Assembly (NCBI GenBank): GCA_017437785.1
Contig: JAFRXH010000003.1
Span: 53,394 to 117,393, forward strand
Length of the DNA stretch: 64,000 nt
DNA from: Lachnospiraceae bacterium
GTDB taxonomy: Bacteria > Bacillota > Clostridia > Lachnospirales > Lachnospiraceae
Direction of reading: 5' to 3'
Every line of letters begins with the position of its first letter. Within the stretch, counting starts at the first letter, position 1. Both the position numbers and the translations under genes were made by a program. Positions 35,889 to 45,081 of the stretch are shown piece after piece. The notes beneath the pieces are model-generated. The model did no database searches. It worked only from the letters and a program-made list of their open reading frames with translations, and had not been told where the DNA came from.

Positions 35889-37496
35889 TTATTTCTGTTT
35901 AATTTCTTTTCCGCACTGCATACCGCGCAGATAATATCCGCATCCGGACAGGTCGTGCTCTTTCGCATATTTTATTACATCTTTTGTGATCGCATTGTTC
36001 ATCTCTCCGGTGCCCTTATCGCTCTCAAAAAGATTACGTCTGCTTTCTTCGGAAAACTTATCGTAAAGCCCTCTGACATACAATGCGAATTCATCAAGGT
36101 ACTTATACTCATTATACTTATCCGTAAAGCGCAGATAAAAGACGCTCTTTGCCGTATCCGTCTCTTCTTTGGTAAGACGTCCGACCTGCGCTATCTCCCG
36201 CAGCTGCTTTACATATTCATTATAATCCTTTGGTTCTTTTGTAAAACCGAATCCGGAATAATAAGTCTTACCCACTATCACCGAAGGTATGCCTACGCAT
36301 GCAAATTCTCCGCCGGCATTACCGCCTATGGTCACCAGTACATCCGCTATGTTACGTATGCTCTCTGCACTAATGCTGTCATCGAGCATATAGAGATTAT
36401 CTTTCTTATATCTTTCAAACATAGCCTCTATGGAATCCTCGGATTCATGGTAGAGTTTCCTGCTGGGATGCGGCTTTAATATCCAGTTCACATCCTTTAC
36501 TTCCCCGGCTATGGCCAGAGTCTTTTCCAGCCAGTCATAGTAGTCCCGGAAATATATATCACCGTAATTAAAGACCGCATCGGTAAAGGTATGCGCCATT
36601 ATCACCACATTCTTCTTAGCCTTATCCAGGCCCAGATATTCCTGCATGCCCTCGCGGTCCAATACCTTCTTTCCCTTAAAAGCCTGACGGTCTATATCAC
36701 GTCCGCTCCTTCCGGCAAAGCGGTCTTTTATCATTTCATCTGCCTTTTCGGAAACACTGTTCCCGTATTTTGCATACTTTTCTTTAAGCCATTTATTGGC
36801 CATCTCACCGCGCCGTATTATCCGGCCCTTCGCATCCTGTTCTATCTCTTCTTCAGCTTCCCAGCTGGAGTTACGTATCACCGCACCGTATTTTTTAAAC
36901 AGCATTATCATAGCGCCTTCATGATATGCCAGATCGTCTGCGATAAAGATAAGCGGCGGATGCTTTTTGATATATCTCTCAACGGAATAAAGCATCCACA
37001 GGATGTGCAGGATCTTTCTCACAGCCGTTTTATTCCGTACACTGCGCAGTGTGGACAGATCGGAACTTCTGATTATATCTTCATAAAGCGGGCCTCCGAT
37101 CGGGAGTCCCATTGCTTTAAACTCTTTCAGTTTCTCTCCCGATGCATTTCCGAGTAACGCTCCCGCAGTCTTTGCCATTGACTTAAATGCCGAAGGTACA
37201 TCACTCTTTAACAATGCTTCCAGAGACAGGCAGTCTATGCCCATACTGCCGACCATCTTTTCCCATTTATGATTAGGCCTCCAGGTTATGGCTACGACTC
37301 TTGCACCCGTTTCCTTTGCCAGACCTTTTGCATAGATAAGCTTGGGAAGAACAAAGCAGGTCTGAAGACGCACCATCGAAAGATTGATATATATCGTCCT
37401 GCCTTCTTTTCCGTTCTCACTGCCCAGCTGATCCGCGCAGATCCTTCCCAGTTCCTCCGCCGTTTTATCATCTAAGGGAAAACTCTCTTCTCTCAT
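35889..37496 (-). CDS. Capsule-polysaccharide-type GT-B protein
   Basis: 535 aa. The C-terminal half has the pattern of capsule synthesis / CDP-glycerol-transferase-like GT-B proteins: VVIMAHTFTDAVFNYGD, WILKPHPSRKLYHE, and ADVLVTIGGNAGGEFACVGIPSVIVGKTYYSG (nucleotide-sugar site). The N-terminal half is less conserved. It probably transfers a sugar or polyol phosphate to the surface glycan. Its start overlaps the hydrolase stop by 4 nt. Confidence 0.72.
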   Translation of the reverse strand: MREESFPLDDKTAEELGRICADQLGSENGKEGRTIYINLSMVRLQTCFVLPKLIYAKGLAKETGARVVAITWRPNHKWEKMVGSMGIDCLSLEALLKSDVPSAFKSMAKTAGALLGNASGEKLKEFKAMGLPIGGPLYEDIIRSSDLSTLRSVRNKTAVRKILHILWMLYSVERYIKKHPPLIFIADDLAYHEGAMIMLFKKYGAVIRNSSWEAEEEIEQDAKGRIIRRGEMANKWLKEKYAKYGNSVSEKADEMIKDRFAGRSGRDIDRQAFKGKKVLDREGMQEYLGLDKAKKNVVIMAHTFTDAVFNYGDIYFRDYYDWLEKTLAIAGEVKDVNWILKPHPSRKLYHESEDSIEAMFERYKKDNLYMLDDSISAESIRNIADVLVTIGGNAGGEFACVGIPSVIVGKTYYSGFGFTKEPKDYNEYVKQLREIAQVGRLTKEETDTAKSVFYLRFTDKYNEYKYLDEFALYVRGLYDKFSEESRRNLFESDKGTGEMNNAITKDVIKYAKEHDLSGCGYYLRGMQCGKEIKQK

Positions 37497-38404
37497 CTCT
37501 TTATCATCTTCCTTTTGATATTTCCAAGTTTATGTCTTACCTTCTGCAGTACGGATTCTTTTTCTTTCACTTCGGTATATCTGCTGCTTGGATCCACACT
37601 GTTGTTTATCTTATCTCCCGTTTCCTTTACAGGAGCTTTCCTAGCTTCATATTCCTTAAACAGCTCATCCAGACCCTCTACAGACAGCTGTATCAGATTA
37701 ACATACACATCGCGTTCAAATCCCTGTCCGTGCTTATCTGAATCAAATCTTATGATGCGCATATTCTTTACATCCTGCAGTTCCTTAAGCTCATCCTGAT
37801 CCAGGGCATTGTCTGCAGCATAGAAGCTGTACACCGGTACTTCGTTATCCCTAAGTACTGCCTTAAGATCGAGCTGTGATGATCTTTCGGGATCACGCAG
37901 AGCTTCTTTTATGATGTCATTTTCCTGTGTATATATTTCCTTGCCCCGGATATCTATCTGGCCGCCCCAGTTGAATACCGCTTTGGCATTAAGCTTTATG
38001 CCTGCATATACCGCCATGTATCCGCCGGCGGAATTACCGTATGTGTATACGCTGTATCCTTTGCAGAGCTCGCGCAGCAGATCCACGGTTTTATTTACTG
38101 TGTCATAAATTTCACTTATTCCGTCCACATACCAGCTCTTTTTTATATCCCTTACAAGTATCACCCGCGATACATATTCAAGGATCACCGATGATACCGC
38201 AGCCCACTCATAACGGTCCTTATACAGTACGGTCTTTCTGAAGCAATCCTCGGTGTTTGGATAGTATAATGCATTACCCGAAAAAAAGATGACACATTTG
38301 TTGTTATCGGATAAGCCCTGAATGACCCTGTAATTGGCATTACGGTATGAGGCGGATAACAAAGGGGTGTTGTTATTTAAAAATATTGGGTTAGTGCTTG
38401 GCAT
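37493..38404 (-). CDS. Alpha/beta-hydrolase-like protein of the glycan operon
   Basis: 303 aa. The nucleophile elbow YGNSAGGYMAVYAG (Ser about 125) and a late His in DSDKHGQGFERD fit an alpha/beta hydrolase; the acid residue is not certain. The last ~50 residues are charged helix. Similar esterase-like proteins in surface-glycan clusters act as glycan de- or trans-acylases or as accessory factors; which applies is unknown. The 4-nt overlap with the next gene indicates tight coupling. Confidence 0.65.
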   Translation of the reverse strand: MPSTNPIFLNNNTPLLSASYRNANYRVIQGLSDNNKCVIFFSGNALYYPNTEDCFRKTVLYKDRYEWAAVSSVILEYVSRVILVRDIKKSWYVDGISEIYDTVNKTVDLLRELCKGYSVYTYGNSAGGYMAVYAGIKLNAKAVFNWGGQIDIRGKEIYTQENDIIKEALRDPERSSQLDLKAVLRDNEVPVYSFYAADNALDQDELKELQDVKNMRIIRFDSDKHGQGFERDVYVNLIQLSVEGLDELFKEYEARKAPVKETGDKINNSVDPSSRYTEVKEKESVLQKVRHKLGNIKRKMIKR

Positions 38405-38418
38405 GATGTGTATCCTCT

Positions 38419-39381
38419 TTACTTCCAGTACGGACCGTATTCTACTTTATCGGCTACAGCCGGGCGCTCTTCGATAGGATATGTCCAGTCCTCATTACAG
38501 TAGCGCTTAAGCTCCTGTGGCATATGTTCAGGCCCGCCAAAGCGTGAACCGTCCCAGCGGCGGCCCTGTATGCCGAAGAGTATCTGCAGCACTCCTCCCA
38601 TGCATACGGCCTGGCGCCCGGTCCTCTTTATCTGTGAAGCGATGGGGAACCCGTACGCACCGCAGCCTATCAGCGCTATATCAAAATCGATCTGCTCTAT
38701 CTCTTTATTCATATGATCCAGAGCTTCGAACCAGTCCTTAAAACCGTCCTCATTCATACCGCCCAGGGTCATCTGCGATCTGTACGTCTTCAGTTCAAAC
38801 TCAGGAAGTATATCAGATCCCGCGTATATCTTTTCCCTCTTCGCATACTGCTGTTTTACCGATTCGGTAAACGGCGTTACCACCAGTACTTTCTTTCCCT
38901 TTAAAGCAGCGGTCCATGGATCTTTTAATTTAAATACTTCAAATATCTCAAAGCCGCGGCAGGTAATGCAGTATCGCGGGAGATATTTATTCATAAAATG
39001 ATTTTCGAGAAATTCCATATTGCAGGCATACAGATCCACATCCGCCATATAGGAAGTCATCAGCTGCGTAAAACGTTTTCCAAGCGATACGTCATTAGGA
39101 AAGAAACCCGACCAGTTATAGAGATTGTTCATTATCTTCTCGTACTTGTCTTTCATATTGTATTCAAAGATACGGATAACTGCCTGCTCGGTAAAGCCCA
39201 TCCTTGAAGCACAGAAGGGTTTATCGCTTAATATCATCTCTTTTATCTTTGTGCTCATCTCATCGGTAGACACCATCTCAAGCCCCGAATACGGAAGCTT
39301 GTCGAATATTTTAACTTTCTTTCTCAGTACATGTCCCGCCGCATGAAAATACCAGTCCGGTCTTCTTATCTGCATACTCAC
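38419..39381 (-). CDS. Putative GT-D-fold glycosyltransferase
   Basis: 320 aa. The early motif FCASRMGFTEQAV resembles the RxGxxE site of GT-D (DUF1792-like) transferases. The region KVLVVTPFTESVKQQYAKRE followed by FDIALIGCGAYGFPIASQIKRTGRQAVCMGG, then LFGIQGRRW, is typical of this group in streptococcal and clostridial glycan loci. It lies 14 nt upstream of the hydrolase gene and overlaps the acyltransferase gene by 4 nt. The fold call is moderate; the sugar is unknown. Confidence 0.6.
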   Translation of the reverse strand: MSMQIRRPDWYFHAAGHVLRKKVKIFDKLPYSGLEMVSTDEMSTKIKEMILSDKPFCASRMGFTEQAVIRIFEYNMKDKYEKIMNNLYNWSGFFPNDVSLGKRFTQLMTSYMADVDLYACNMEFLENHFMNKYLPRYCITCRGFEIFEVFKLKDPWTAALKGKKVLVVTPFTESVKQQYAKREKIYAGSDILPEFELKTYRSQMTLGGMNEDGFKDWFEALDHMNKEIEQIDFDIALIGCGAYGFPIASQIKRTGRQAVCMGGVLQILFGIQGRRWDGSRFGGPEHMPQELKRYCNEDWTYPIEERPAVADKVEYGPYWK

Positions 39382-40460
39382 ACCTTGCCTTTACTTTTCT
39401 TTATCACATCCCTGATAAGCTTTATCATAACACAGAACATTATCGATGCCGCCAGTCCGCCCGCACTTAAAAGGATCTGTCCCGTTCCTTTGAAACGTAT
39501 ATGTCTGTCGGTGATGATCTTCCAGATATACTGTATTATCACAAAATGTACCAGGTACAGATCACCGCTCATATTTCCCAGCCACATAAAAGGCTTAAGA
39601 CTTAAAAACTTACTGACTGCACCCTGCTGTCTGATGAATACCCATATCCATAAAAGTGCAGGGAAGATATACAGAACTGTACGGTTTTTAAGAGCTGTCA
39701 TGAATATACTGTCTCCCGGCAGCTCCATCCAGTAATAAAAGATCCCTGTCGCTATCAACAGCAGTACTTCAAAGACTGTCCCTTTAACGCTGCGCTCTTT
39801 CTTATCATCGTCCTTGCTCTCCATATATATCCTTGCAAAAATACAGCCTGCAAAGGTGTCGATCAGATGCGCGAACGGACATACATATGAGAACCAGTCA
39901 AAGTTAATGTTATCGATACCGTATTTCTTAAGGTAAAGCATATCGGCAATTATCTGCAGGGGCAGCGCTATAAGCGCTATCGCTATACTTACATGCTTAT
40001 CGAGCTTACGTACAATATAAGCAAGATAAGGGATGATCAGATAGAGGATCATCATCGCGGATAAAAACCACGAAACACCGTTAAAGGAGATATTATCATA
40101 ATGATCCGGCGAGCAGCTCTGCAGCAGCAGTATATTAAGTATGAACTGCTTCTTGACCGGCCCCAGCTGCCAGCCGTATACCACGCCATCCATCACAAGA
40201 GGGGTGATAAGACACAGCATCACTATATGCAGCGGATATAGTTTGAAGGTCTTTTGCAGCGATCTTTTGATACAATAAAACGGAGCCGGAACACCCGCAT
40301 CTTCCTTCATGCCCAGCGTTGTAAAGAATCCTGCCAAAACAAAAAAGGCAGACACACCCACGTAACCCCAGTCAAAAAAGAATGCCGAATGATGCAGAAA
40401 CACCCCAAGGAATGCCCATGCGCGCAATGCCTGTATCTCTTCGATCCTGCCTTTTTTCAT
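39378..40460 (-). CDS. Membrane acyltransferase (acyltransferase-3 family)
   Basis: 360 aa with about ten hydrophobic segments. The N-terminus (EIQALRAWAFLGVFLHHSAFFFDWGYVGVSAFFVLAGFF) has the family's RA...HH and GVxxFFVLSG-like signature with the catalytic His pair. It would O-acetylate or otherwise acylate the glycan at the membrane. It sits 3 nt after the ABC transporter gene and overlaps the next gene by 4 nt. Confidence 0.88.
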   Translation of the reverse strand: MKKGRIEEIQALRAWAFLGVFLHHSAFFFDWGYVGVSAFFVLAGFFTTLGMKEDAGVPAPFYCIKRSLQKTFKLYPLHIVMLCLITPLVMDGVVYGWQLGPVKKQFILNILLLQSCSPDHYDNISFNGVSWFLSAMMILYLIIPYLAYIVRKLDKHVSIAIALIALPLQIIADMLYLKKYGIDNINFDWFSYVCPFAHLIDTFAGCIFARIYMESKDDDKKERSVKGTVFEVLLLIATGIFYYWMELPGDSIFMTALKNRTVLYIFPALLWIWVFIRQQGAVSKFLSLKPFMWLGNMSGDLYLVHFVIIQYIWKIITDRHIRFKGTGQILLSAGGLAASIMFCVMIKLIRDVIKKSKGKV

Positions 40461-40463
40461 GAG

Positions 40464-42221
40464 TTAATTACCCAGGGCTTTGCCCAATGCCTCTTCATAG
40501 CTTATCTGCGCAGCTTTCCCGTTCTCTATCCTGTAGATGATATCGCAGTTTTTAATTGTGGTTATCCTATGGGCAATGATTATCATTGTTATGCTGCCGT
40601 TTAAGCGGTATATCGCATCCATCACGGCGCTCTCTGTTTCTCCGTCCAGTGCCGATGTAGCCTCATCAAGAACCAGCAGCTGCGGTCTGGTATAAAGCGC
40701 TCTGGCTATACCTATCCTCTGACGCTGGCCTCCCGATAACCTTACGCCGCGGTCTCCTATATAGCAGTTAAGACCGTCCGGCTGCTGACGTACGAATTCA
40801 TCAAGCTGCGCTTCCTTAAGGGCTTCCCATATCCTCTCATCATCTATCTCGTCTTCGGGGATACCAAAGGCGATATTCTTTCTTAAGGTTCCGTCCATAA
40901 GGTATATGTTCTGCGGTATATAAGCTATTATGTCATGCCATGCATCAACATTCTTATGAATGTCTTTTCCGTCGGCGCTGATACTGCCGGATACCGGGTT
41001 ATAAATACCCAGTATTATGTCCGCCAGCGTGGTCTTTCCTGATCCCGAAGAACCTACCAGTGCTACCGACTTCTTTGCGGGTATATCAAAGCTTATCCCA
41101 TCCAGTACTGTAACATCAGGCCTGGAAGGATATTTAAAGCAAAGATCCTTTACCGATATCTCTTTGTTAAAGCTCATATCGATACCGCTCTTCTTCTCTT
41201 TCTTCTTTTTGAGCTTCTCCATATCCTGCAGGTCCTTAAGCACCGCATCTACGGAAGCTTTGTTGAACATGATGTTGCTGAGATACCCGCCTACACGGTT
41301 AAACGAAGGCATCATCCTGAATGCAGCCACTGCAAATACCGAAAGTACAGGAATGAATAAAGAAGTATTTTCTCCGGAAAAAAGTCTTATAGCCATATAG
41401 ATCAGTATGCCGCTGATGCATACCATCTCCACGCAGGGCTTTGACAGATTAGTAAGCACATTCCTCTTATAGAAGATCCCTGCATACTCAGTATACGAAT
41501 CCCTGTAGCCTTTGATAAAGTATTCCTCTTTGCTGGCTGCCTTTATCTCTTTGATACCGCTGAAGCTCTGTATGAACCACTGCACTCTTTCCTCGTAGGT
41601 GGTGCGGTTCATCATCCCCAGCCATTTAAGGCGCTTCTTCATAAGTACCAGCAAAAACAGCATCAGCACAGACATAAGACCGGCTACTACAATGGTGGTA
41701 CTGATATCCGTGAATGCAAGAAATACTACCAGGCATATGCACACCATAACTTCCGCAAGAAGTTCCAGTATGTTTAATATCGTGGTAAAGAGCCCGCTCA
41801 CATCGTTTTCAACATTACGCTGAAGCTCTGCCAGGTTATGCTCCACATGGAAGCTGTAATCCTGATACAGATACTGCTGTGTAAGCTTTACCGCCAGATC
41901 CTTCTGGGAATATGTCGTAAAATGATAAAATACGGAATTCATCCATATTATGTACAGATTCTTGATGATATAAACCAAAGCCAGCGCTATGGCAAACACA
42001 GCTATAAATTCACCGTTTTCTTTTATGGGAATGATGCTTTTTGCGATAGTAAACAGCCGGCTGTCATCCATTGTATCAGGTTCCGTAACCGCCTTTATCA
42101 AGGGCAATACAGCAGAAACACCAAGCAGTTCCAGACCGGAATTTATGAGTATCATAAAGAGCACTACAACAAGTTTTATACGCTGCTTAGGCTCCAGTAT
42201 CTTAATAATCTTTCCTATCAT
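40464..42221 (-). CDS. Flippase-type ABC transporter (permease-ATPase fusion)
   Basis: 585 aa. The N-terminal ~330 residues hold six membrane helices beginning VLFMILINSGLELLGVSAVLPL, which resembles PglK-like lipid-oligosaccharide flippases and other type IV exporters. The ATPase domain has Walker A GSSGSGKTT, signature LSGGQRQRIGIA, complete Walker B LLVLDEATSALD and switch His IIAHRITT, so it should work as a homodimer. In a glycan operon it probably flips the lipid-linked repeat unit. It directly abuts the upstream gene (0-nt gap). Confidence 0.87.
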   Translation of the reverse strand: MIGKIIKILEPKQRIKLVVVLFMILINSGLELLGVSAVLPLIKAVTEPDTMDDSRLFTIAKSIIPIKENGEFIAVFAIALALVYIIKNLYIIWMNSVFYHFTTYSQKDLAVKLTQQYLYQDYSFHVEHNLAELQRNVENDVSGLFTTILNILELLAEVMVCICLVVFLAFTDISTTIVVAGLMSVLMLFLLVLMKKRLKWLGMMNRTTYEERVQWFIQSFSGIKEIKAASKEEYFIKGYRDSYTEYAGIFYKRNVLTNLSKPCVEMVCISGILIYMAIRLFSGENTSLFIPVLSVFAVAAFRMMPSFNRVGGYLSNIMFNKASVDAVLKDLQDMEKLKKKKEKKSGIDMSFNKEISVKDLCFKYPSRPDVTVLDGISFDIPAKKSVALVGSSGSGKTTLADIILGIYNPVSGSISADGKDIHKNVDAWHDIIAYIPQNIYLMDGTLRKNIAFGIPEDEIDDERIWEALKEAQLDEFVRQQPDGLNCYIGDRGVRLSGGQRQRIGIARALYTRPQLLVLDEATSALDGETESAVMDAIYRLNGSITMIIIAHRITTIKNCDIIYRIENGKAAQISYEEALGKALGN

Positions 42222-43379
42222 TTACTGCTTCTTCCCCTGCTGTTTCTTTTCAAGCCTGTCCTGTTTTTTCTTATATGCCTTATACTTATTCGCACTCTTT
42301 ATCATCTCTTTGGGAGTGATGAGCCTGTATTTATCACCGTTGTTTAATGCCACTTCCTGCGGGCTGAGCTTATATTTATCCTGCAGTTTTTTATTAAAAT
42401 ACTCATCATCCGCTTCCATCTGTTTGATGACGGAATATACTTTCTCATAATGTGCGGCACGTATCGCATACTTGATGCGCTTAAAGATCCCTATCTTCTC
42501 CGTATAGAATTTCTTCTCGAACATCTTATCATACGCTTTGTTTCTCTTTATCCACGAAGGATACTCTATCGGGAGATTGAGAACTTTCAAGGGCACGTTT
42601 GATATATGGTCAACTTTATCCTGCGTATCTCCGGGATGCTCTCCGGCCTCATCACCCATGCCTATGTTATTCACCAGATTATACTTGGGAACTATACCCA
42701 GACGGTCGTTGCTCCACATCATCAGATACCACTGATAATCCCATATCTTATACCAGTGATACTGCAGATCATCAAATACCACCGTAAAGAAACGTCTGGT
42801 ATCGGCAGACATTACTTTCCGAAGTACGTTCTTCCTCTTAAGCTGCGGCCAGTTGCGGATGTTCACATCATAATCCTGCCATGCCCGTCTCCAGGTAGCC
42901 CAGCCCCAGGTCAGTGCAAAGGAAGAAAAGCTGATATCATCCTTGCCAAAGCTCTCATCGCCCGGATAAAGATTGCAGCCCGATATCATAGCTACTCTCT
43001 TATCATTCTTATAATGCTCCAGCATGTCACGGCAGAAATAAAAGAAGTTGGGAGAAGCCTTGATATCATCCTCGATAAATATAGCCCTGTCTTCTTTTTT
43101 AAAGACCCAGGCCATACCCGAAGGCATGCGGTAACGCGCTCCCATATTAACGGGAGCATAATCACGATACACCTTGCAGTCCCAGTCGATGTGACTGTCG
43201 ATAAATTCACGTACGGCCTGTACCTGTTTCTTATCCTCCGCATCCTTAGGCCCGTCGGCAATTATATAAAGCTTCTTAGGCGCTACACTGCGTACCGCGG
43301 CAAAACTCTGTTTCGTCTTATCAAGGCGTTTATATACTATCATGGCCACCGGAACATCCAGCGGTTGTTTTACTCCCAT
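42222..43379 (-). CDS. GT2-like glycosyltransferase
   Basis: 385 aa. VPVAMIVYKRLDKTKQSFAAVRSVAPKKLYIIADGPKD, IFIEDDIKASPNFFYFCRDMLEHY (acidic metal site) and WGWATWRRAWQDYD are typical of a branch of GT-A transferases often labelled hemolytic protein HlpA-like. The C-terminal ~120 residues are basic and helical. Its start overlaps the acetyltransferase stop by 10 nt. Confidence 0.8.
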   Translation of the reverse strand: MGVKQPLDVPVAMIVYKRLDKTKQSFAAVRSVAPKKLYIIADGPKDAEDKKQVQAVREFIDSHIDWDCKVYRDYAPVNMGARYRMPSGMAWVFKKEDRAIFIEDDIKASPNFFYFCRDMLEHYKNDKRVAMISGCNLYPGDESFGKDDISFSSFALTWGWATWRRAWQDYDVNIRNWPQLKRKNVLRKVMSADTRRFFTVVFDDLQYHWYKIWDYQWYLMMWSNDRLGIVPKYNLVNNIGMGDEAGEHPGDTQDKVDHISNVPLKVLNLPIEYPSWIKRNKAYDKMFEKKFYTEKIGIFKRIKYAIRAAHYEKVYSVIKQMEADDEYFNKKLQDKYKLSPQEVALNNGDKYRLITPKEMIKSANKYKAYKKKQDRLEKKQQGKKQ

Positions 43380-44095
43380 ACACCCTTCTCCTTAAGCAAT
43401 GCCACCGACTCAAAATACTTTGCATTTCTTTCGATCAGTACAGGATCCTTATCCCACCATTTCAAAGCTTTAAGATATTCCATATCCTCTTCGCTGAAAC
43501 GGTATCTTATCAGATGTGCGGGATTGCCGCCCACTATCGCATAGGGCTCGACATCCTTTACCACTACCGCACCGGCTGCGATTATGGCACCGTCGCCTAT
43601 ATGCACACCTTCCATTATCAGCACATGATCGCCTATCCACACGTCATTGCCTATCTCTATGCATATCTTTTTCTTTTCATCGATCCACTTAAATTCTTCA
43701 AAGCGCTGCTGCTTGACATAGGTAAACCCGCTCTGCTTACGCTCCGAAAAAAAGCAGGGCGCAGTGGACACCCAGTCCCTTGACGGATGCCTGCCCCTTA
43801 CCACATGTACATGATTGCCTATCGAACAGTATCTGCCTATCCTGCAGAAATCCAATTTTGAATCAGGTGATATAAAAGTAGCGTAGCCCACACGCGAATC
43901 ATATACATCACCGTATATCACGTTGCGGCCTTCCAGCACACAGCGTATGGCGCGTCCGTGTATATGGCAGCCTTCACCCGTTACGGTAGATCGGCTTATA
44001 TCACTGCCCGGATAAAACACGCTCCCGCTCTGTGCATGCAGTTTATTCTTACGCATAGCTATGACCGCTTTTCTGAATAATGCTTTCATACTCAT
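43370..44095 (-). CDS. Left-handed beta-helix O-acetyltransferase (CatB/WbbJ type)
   Basis: 241 aa. Hexapeptide repeats run through the middle: RYCSIGNHVHVVRGRHPS, IEIGNDVWIGDHVLIMEGVHIGDGAIIAAGAVVVKDVEPYAIVGGNPAHLIRYRF. His in VRGRHP and the VWIGDH loop fit the acetyl-CoA transferase active site. It probably O-acetylates a sugar of the same glycan. It overlaps both neighbours (4 and 10 nt). Confidence 0.92.
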   Translation of the reverse strand: MSMKALFRKAVIAMRKNKLHAQSGSVFYPGSDISRSTVTGEGCHIHGRAIRCVLEGRNVIYGDVYDSRVGYATFISPDSKLDFCRIGRYCSIGNHVHVVRGRHPSRDWVSTAPCFFSERKQSGFTYVKQQRFEEFKWIDEKKKICIEIGNDVWIGDHVLIMEGVHIGDGAIIAAGAVVVKDVEPYAIVGGNPAHLIRYRFSEEDMEYLKALKWWDKDPVLIERNAKYFESVALLKEKGVWE

Positions 44096-45081
44096 ATCCT
44101 GTTTATATCCAGTGTTTCTTCATCAGTACTTCCCATGGTGCCTAAAAACCAGCAATGGGTGTATTCATACCCTCCGGATAAGATATAGGCTCCCGATGCG
44201 CCGCCGGTATCGGCAGTGATAAGGCAGCTGCACTTTGACAGATAGTAGATCGCTGCCAGATAGCTTATGTTCATTGCTATGGCATCCTTTTTATAATCTG
44301 CCTTCTGCCCCAGTTTCTCATCCTGTACGCCACGGTAACGTTTCTGGTCAACGGTCATTATCATTTCCGGAAAAGCTTTGTTCAGTTCATCAAGTATCTG
44401 CTGATCTTCAGTCGCCAGAAATATACCGTCACAGTTATATTCTTCTTTTACGCTGCGTATCTTTTCGGAAAGTGTGGCCATATCGGGCTGCACTGCATGT
44501 CCCACGCCTTTGCTCAGATAATCGGTGCCCCTTGCCAGCACCCCCAGATATCTGTCCCGTTTATCGTACTCATTTGAATACTTCTTTATCTCGGCTTCCA
44601 CCGCATCCGAAAAGCGGATATACTTTTTACACAGCTTGCGCCAGTAAGCTGTCTGTTTATCCATGGCCATCAGCTGCATCATCGAGCTCCCGGGAAGCCG
44701 CGGGTTTTCAAGGATCATCGTATTCTTTTTATTACGTACTTCGTCAAAACTCACGCCTGCAGGCTGCTTAAAGAAATCTTCCCATACATTACGCTCCCTG
44801 CGCTGCGCTTTGTTTAAGAAGATATTTTCCTTAGTCTGCATATCGACAACCGGAATGTATCCGTTCTGAATGCTGTAGCTTATCCCCGCCAGTGCCTTTA
44901 AAAAGAAATTGAAAAGGCCTCCCTCATCGGTATAAAGGCGCAGTATGCAGTAGATATCCTCTTTACCTTTATATTTCTTTATGACACGCTCGTTACGCGC
45001 GGCTATGCAGTTACGTTCCACTTCCCTGTAGTCGCCCGATATCAGTGTCCTGGTTTTCCAGTAAAAGCTCTTAAGGCTCAT
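44092..45081 (-). CDS. Fucosyltransferase-like GT-B protein (NodZ/FUT8-type motif)
   Basis: 329 aa. YLGVLARGTDYLSKGVGHAVQP matches the HxRRGTD-like motif I of alpha-1,6-/O-fucosyltransferases; GIFLATEDQQILDELNKAFP and CSCLITADTGGASGAYILSGG follow as the donor-binding half. It could use a GDP-sugar, which would fit GDP-deoxyhexose production encoded at 26.6-28.6 kb, though that is inference. It overlaps both neighbours by 4 nt. Confidence 0.7.
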   Translation of the reverse strand: MSLKSFYWKTRTLISGDYREVERNCIAARNERVIKKYKGKEDIYCILRLYTDEGGLFNFFLKALAGISYSIQNGYIPVVDMQTKENIFLNKAQRRERNVWEDFFKQPAGVSFDEVRNKKNTMILENPRLPGSSMMQLMAMDKQTAYWRKLCKKYIRFSDAVEAEIKKYSNEYDKRDRYLGVLARGTDYLSKGVGHAVQPDMATLSEKIRSVKEEYNCDGIFLATEDQQILDELNKAFPEMIMTVDQKRYRGVQDEKLGQKADYKKDAIAMNISYLAAIYYLSKCSCLITADTGGASGAYILSGGYEYTHCWFLGTMGSTDEETLDINRI